Below are positions 63,092 through 64,000 of a stretch of DNA of 64,000 nt, in pieces. Both the position numbers and the translations under genes were made by a program. The stretch's first letter is position 1; the number at the start of each line of letters is the position of its first letter. Origin of the DNA: Phytopythium helicoides (lineage: Eukaryota; Oomycota; Peronosporomycetes; Pythiales; Pythiaceae); the NCBI GenBank assembly GCA_024867545.1, contig JANFNE010000017.1:397001-461000 (forward strand), read 5' to 3'. The notes beneath the pieces were generated by a model. It did no database searches. It saw nothing but the letters and a program-made list of their open reading frames with translations, and was not told the origin of the DNA.

Positions 63092-63920
63092 TTAGTCTTG
63101 CCAAAGGTGCTTTGAGACGGATAACGGCAGCGAGATGCAGCCTACAAGAGGCGAGTCGGATGCGATGGAACATACAAGCTCCATGATGTCCTCTGTAAAA
63201 AGCGTTTGTAAATCCTTGACACCGTAGCGCTCATGCCCAATCGACTTGCCATCAAAATGGGGCTGAAGCAAAGCTTGGAGGTCTTTCCACACCAGCTCTC
63301 GGAGTATTTGGCTCTCGCTCTGTCGAATACATTTTGACTGGTTTCTGGCAAGGAACCGATAGACGTCTCCGAGGTCTTCAACCGTGAGTCCATGCGTGAG
63401 GGGGCCATCTTTTTCGCAACCAAATATTCGAGTGGTAAATGGCTTGATTAGGCTGCCAAAGCGAGTGATAAAGTTTGCGCGCAGTAGTTCAATTGTTTCG
63501 TGCCCAAACGCCCCGAACCCTTCATGCCGACCCAGCAGTGATTCTATATCATCCATGTCCAGATAGCCTCGCATCTGATGATCGAGGCAGCTAAAGATCA
63601 GTGCCAGATTCGCTTCGACTGCATCCATGGTTTGCTTGGTTGCGTGGGTATATTCTTGCTTTCGCTGACTACGACTTTGCTCGTCGTCGCCAACGACCCG
63701 GATGCCAACAATGTACTCTCCGGGGCTCAGAGTGGTCACGACCTACATGCGTTGGAACGTGTTAGAGTCAGTTTACGACGCAACCTAGCTTTCGGTTTGT
63801 TACCTTCGCAAAGATTTGCGAGCGATCATGCTCCTCAAAATCGTACTCAGGGCTACTTGATTCCGCATGAAGATTGAGCTTATCGGCATCATAGCGGCGT
63901 ATGTGTATCTCCAATTTAGA
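63092..63920 (-). CDS. 3' part of an unknown gene with an EF-hand-like segment (runs off the window)
   Basis: At least two exons are visible. The upstream exon (about 63,810-63,920) encodes EIHIRRYDADKLNLHAE and YDFEEHDRSQIFAK. An intron of about 65 bases (GTAACA...ATGTAG, about 63,740-63,808) follows. The last exon starts VVTTLSPGEYIVGIRVV, a beta-rich stretch reminiscent of calpain-type domains, and continues to ALIFSCLDHQMRGYLDMDDI, a degenerate EF-hand loop. It ends with a helical part stopping at 63092 (SVSKHLWQD). The start lies outside the window to the right or in unrecognised exons. No family name can be supported. Confidence 0.55.
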
Positions 63921-64000
63921 TGCTGGTAGACATATCTTAGATGCGCTTCGGCTTTTCAGTAAACCTGTTGCAGCTACCGTAGTAATTGTAGTAGCGCTGA

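Overview
The window looks like nuclear DNA of an oomycete, most likely a plant-associated Pythium/Phytophthora-type species. The evidence is: GC-rich genes packed 50-600 bp apart; introns of about 65-120 bp with GTRNGT donors and CTAAC branch points; oomycete-type initiator sequences near some start codons; a secreted polygalacturonase and a thaumatin-like glycoprotein; and an oomycete-style bZIP factor. No prokaryotic operon structure, rRNA, tRNA or CRISPR array was seen.

Layout. 0-5 kb: secreted endopolygalacturonase, a decayed Gly/Ser-rich relic, and a TPR-glycosyltransferase with several frame breaks. 5-17 kb (minus): one giant secreted adhesin-like gene with a signal peptide, Ig-like/SWM-type repeats, FG-GAP propeller repeats, Calx-beta domains and a levanase-like carbohydrate-binding domain. 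17-21 kb: gamma-tubulin complex protein GCP2. 21-23 kb: TMEM115-like Golgi membrane protein. 23-25.4 kb: a divergent pair, PRPP synthetase and the glutamine amidotransferase subunit of anthranilate synthase, sharing a promoter with five copies of a 15-bp quasi-palindrome. 25.5-29.6 kb: a bZIP factor divergent from exonuclease 1. 29.6-30.9 kb: degenerate repeats. 31-38.3 kb: isochorismatase-like hydrolase, old yellow enzyme, GNAT acetyltransferase, protein kinase, selenophosphate synthetase (Cys form) and a B12D/NDUFA4-like mitochondrial protein. 38.8-39.8 kb: thaumatin-like mucin-tailed glycoprotein. 42-45.2 kb: a complete Mutator-like (MULE) transposon with terminal inverted repeats and a 9-bp target duplication. 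45.5-49.4 kb: LIS1, ribosomal protein S28 and an unknown Ser-rich protein. 49.5-56.3 kb: ABCA-type transporter with degenerate nucleotide-binding sites. 56.7-59 kb: katanin-like AAA ATPase (KATNAL2) and an LC8 dynein light chain. 59-64 kb: a small membrane protein, a choline-transporter-like protein, an ARL2BP/BART-domain protein and the 3' part of an unknown gene that runs off the edge.

Genes that fit together functionally: GCP2, LIS1, KATNAL2 and dynein LC8 are all microtubule/dynein components of a zoospore-forming, flagellated organism. PRPP synthetase and anthranilate synthase II are consecutive suppliers of the tryptophan pathway. Polygalacturonase, the giant adhesin-like protein and the thaumatin-like protein are all secreted.

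A caution applies throughout. Many otherwise well-conserved genes (PRPP synthetase, GCP2, ABCA, the giant gene, TrpG, bZIP, KATNAL2, glycosyltransferase) are broken by single-base shifts, several of them in short homopolymers. I read these mainly as assembly or sequencing indels rather than pseudogenes, and I give whole-gene spans that bridge them.
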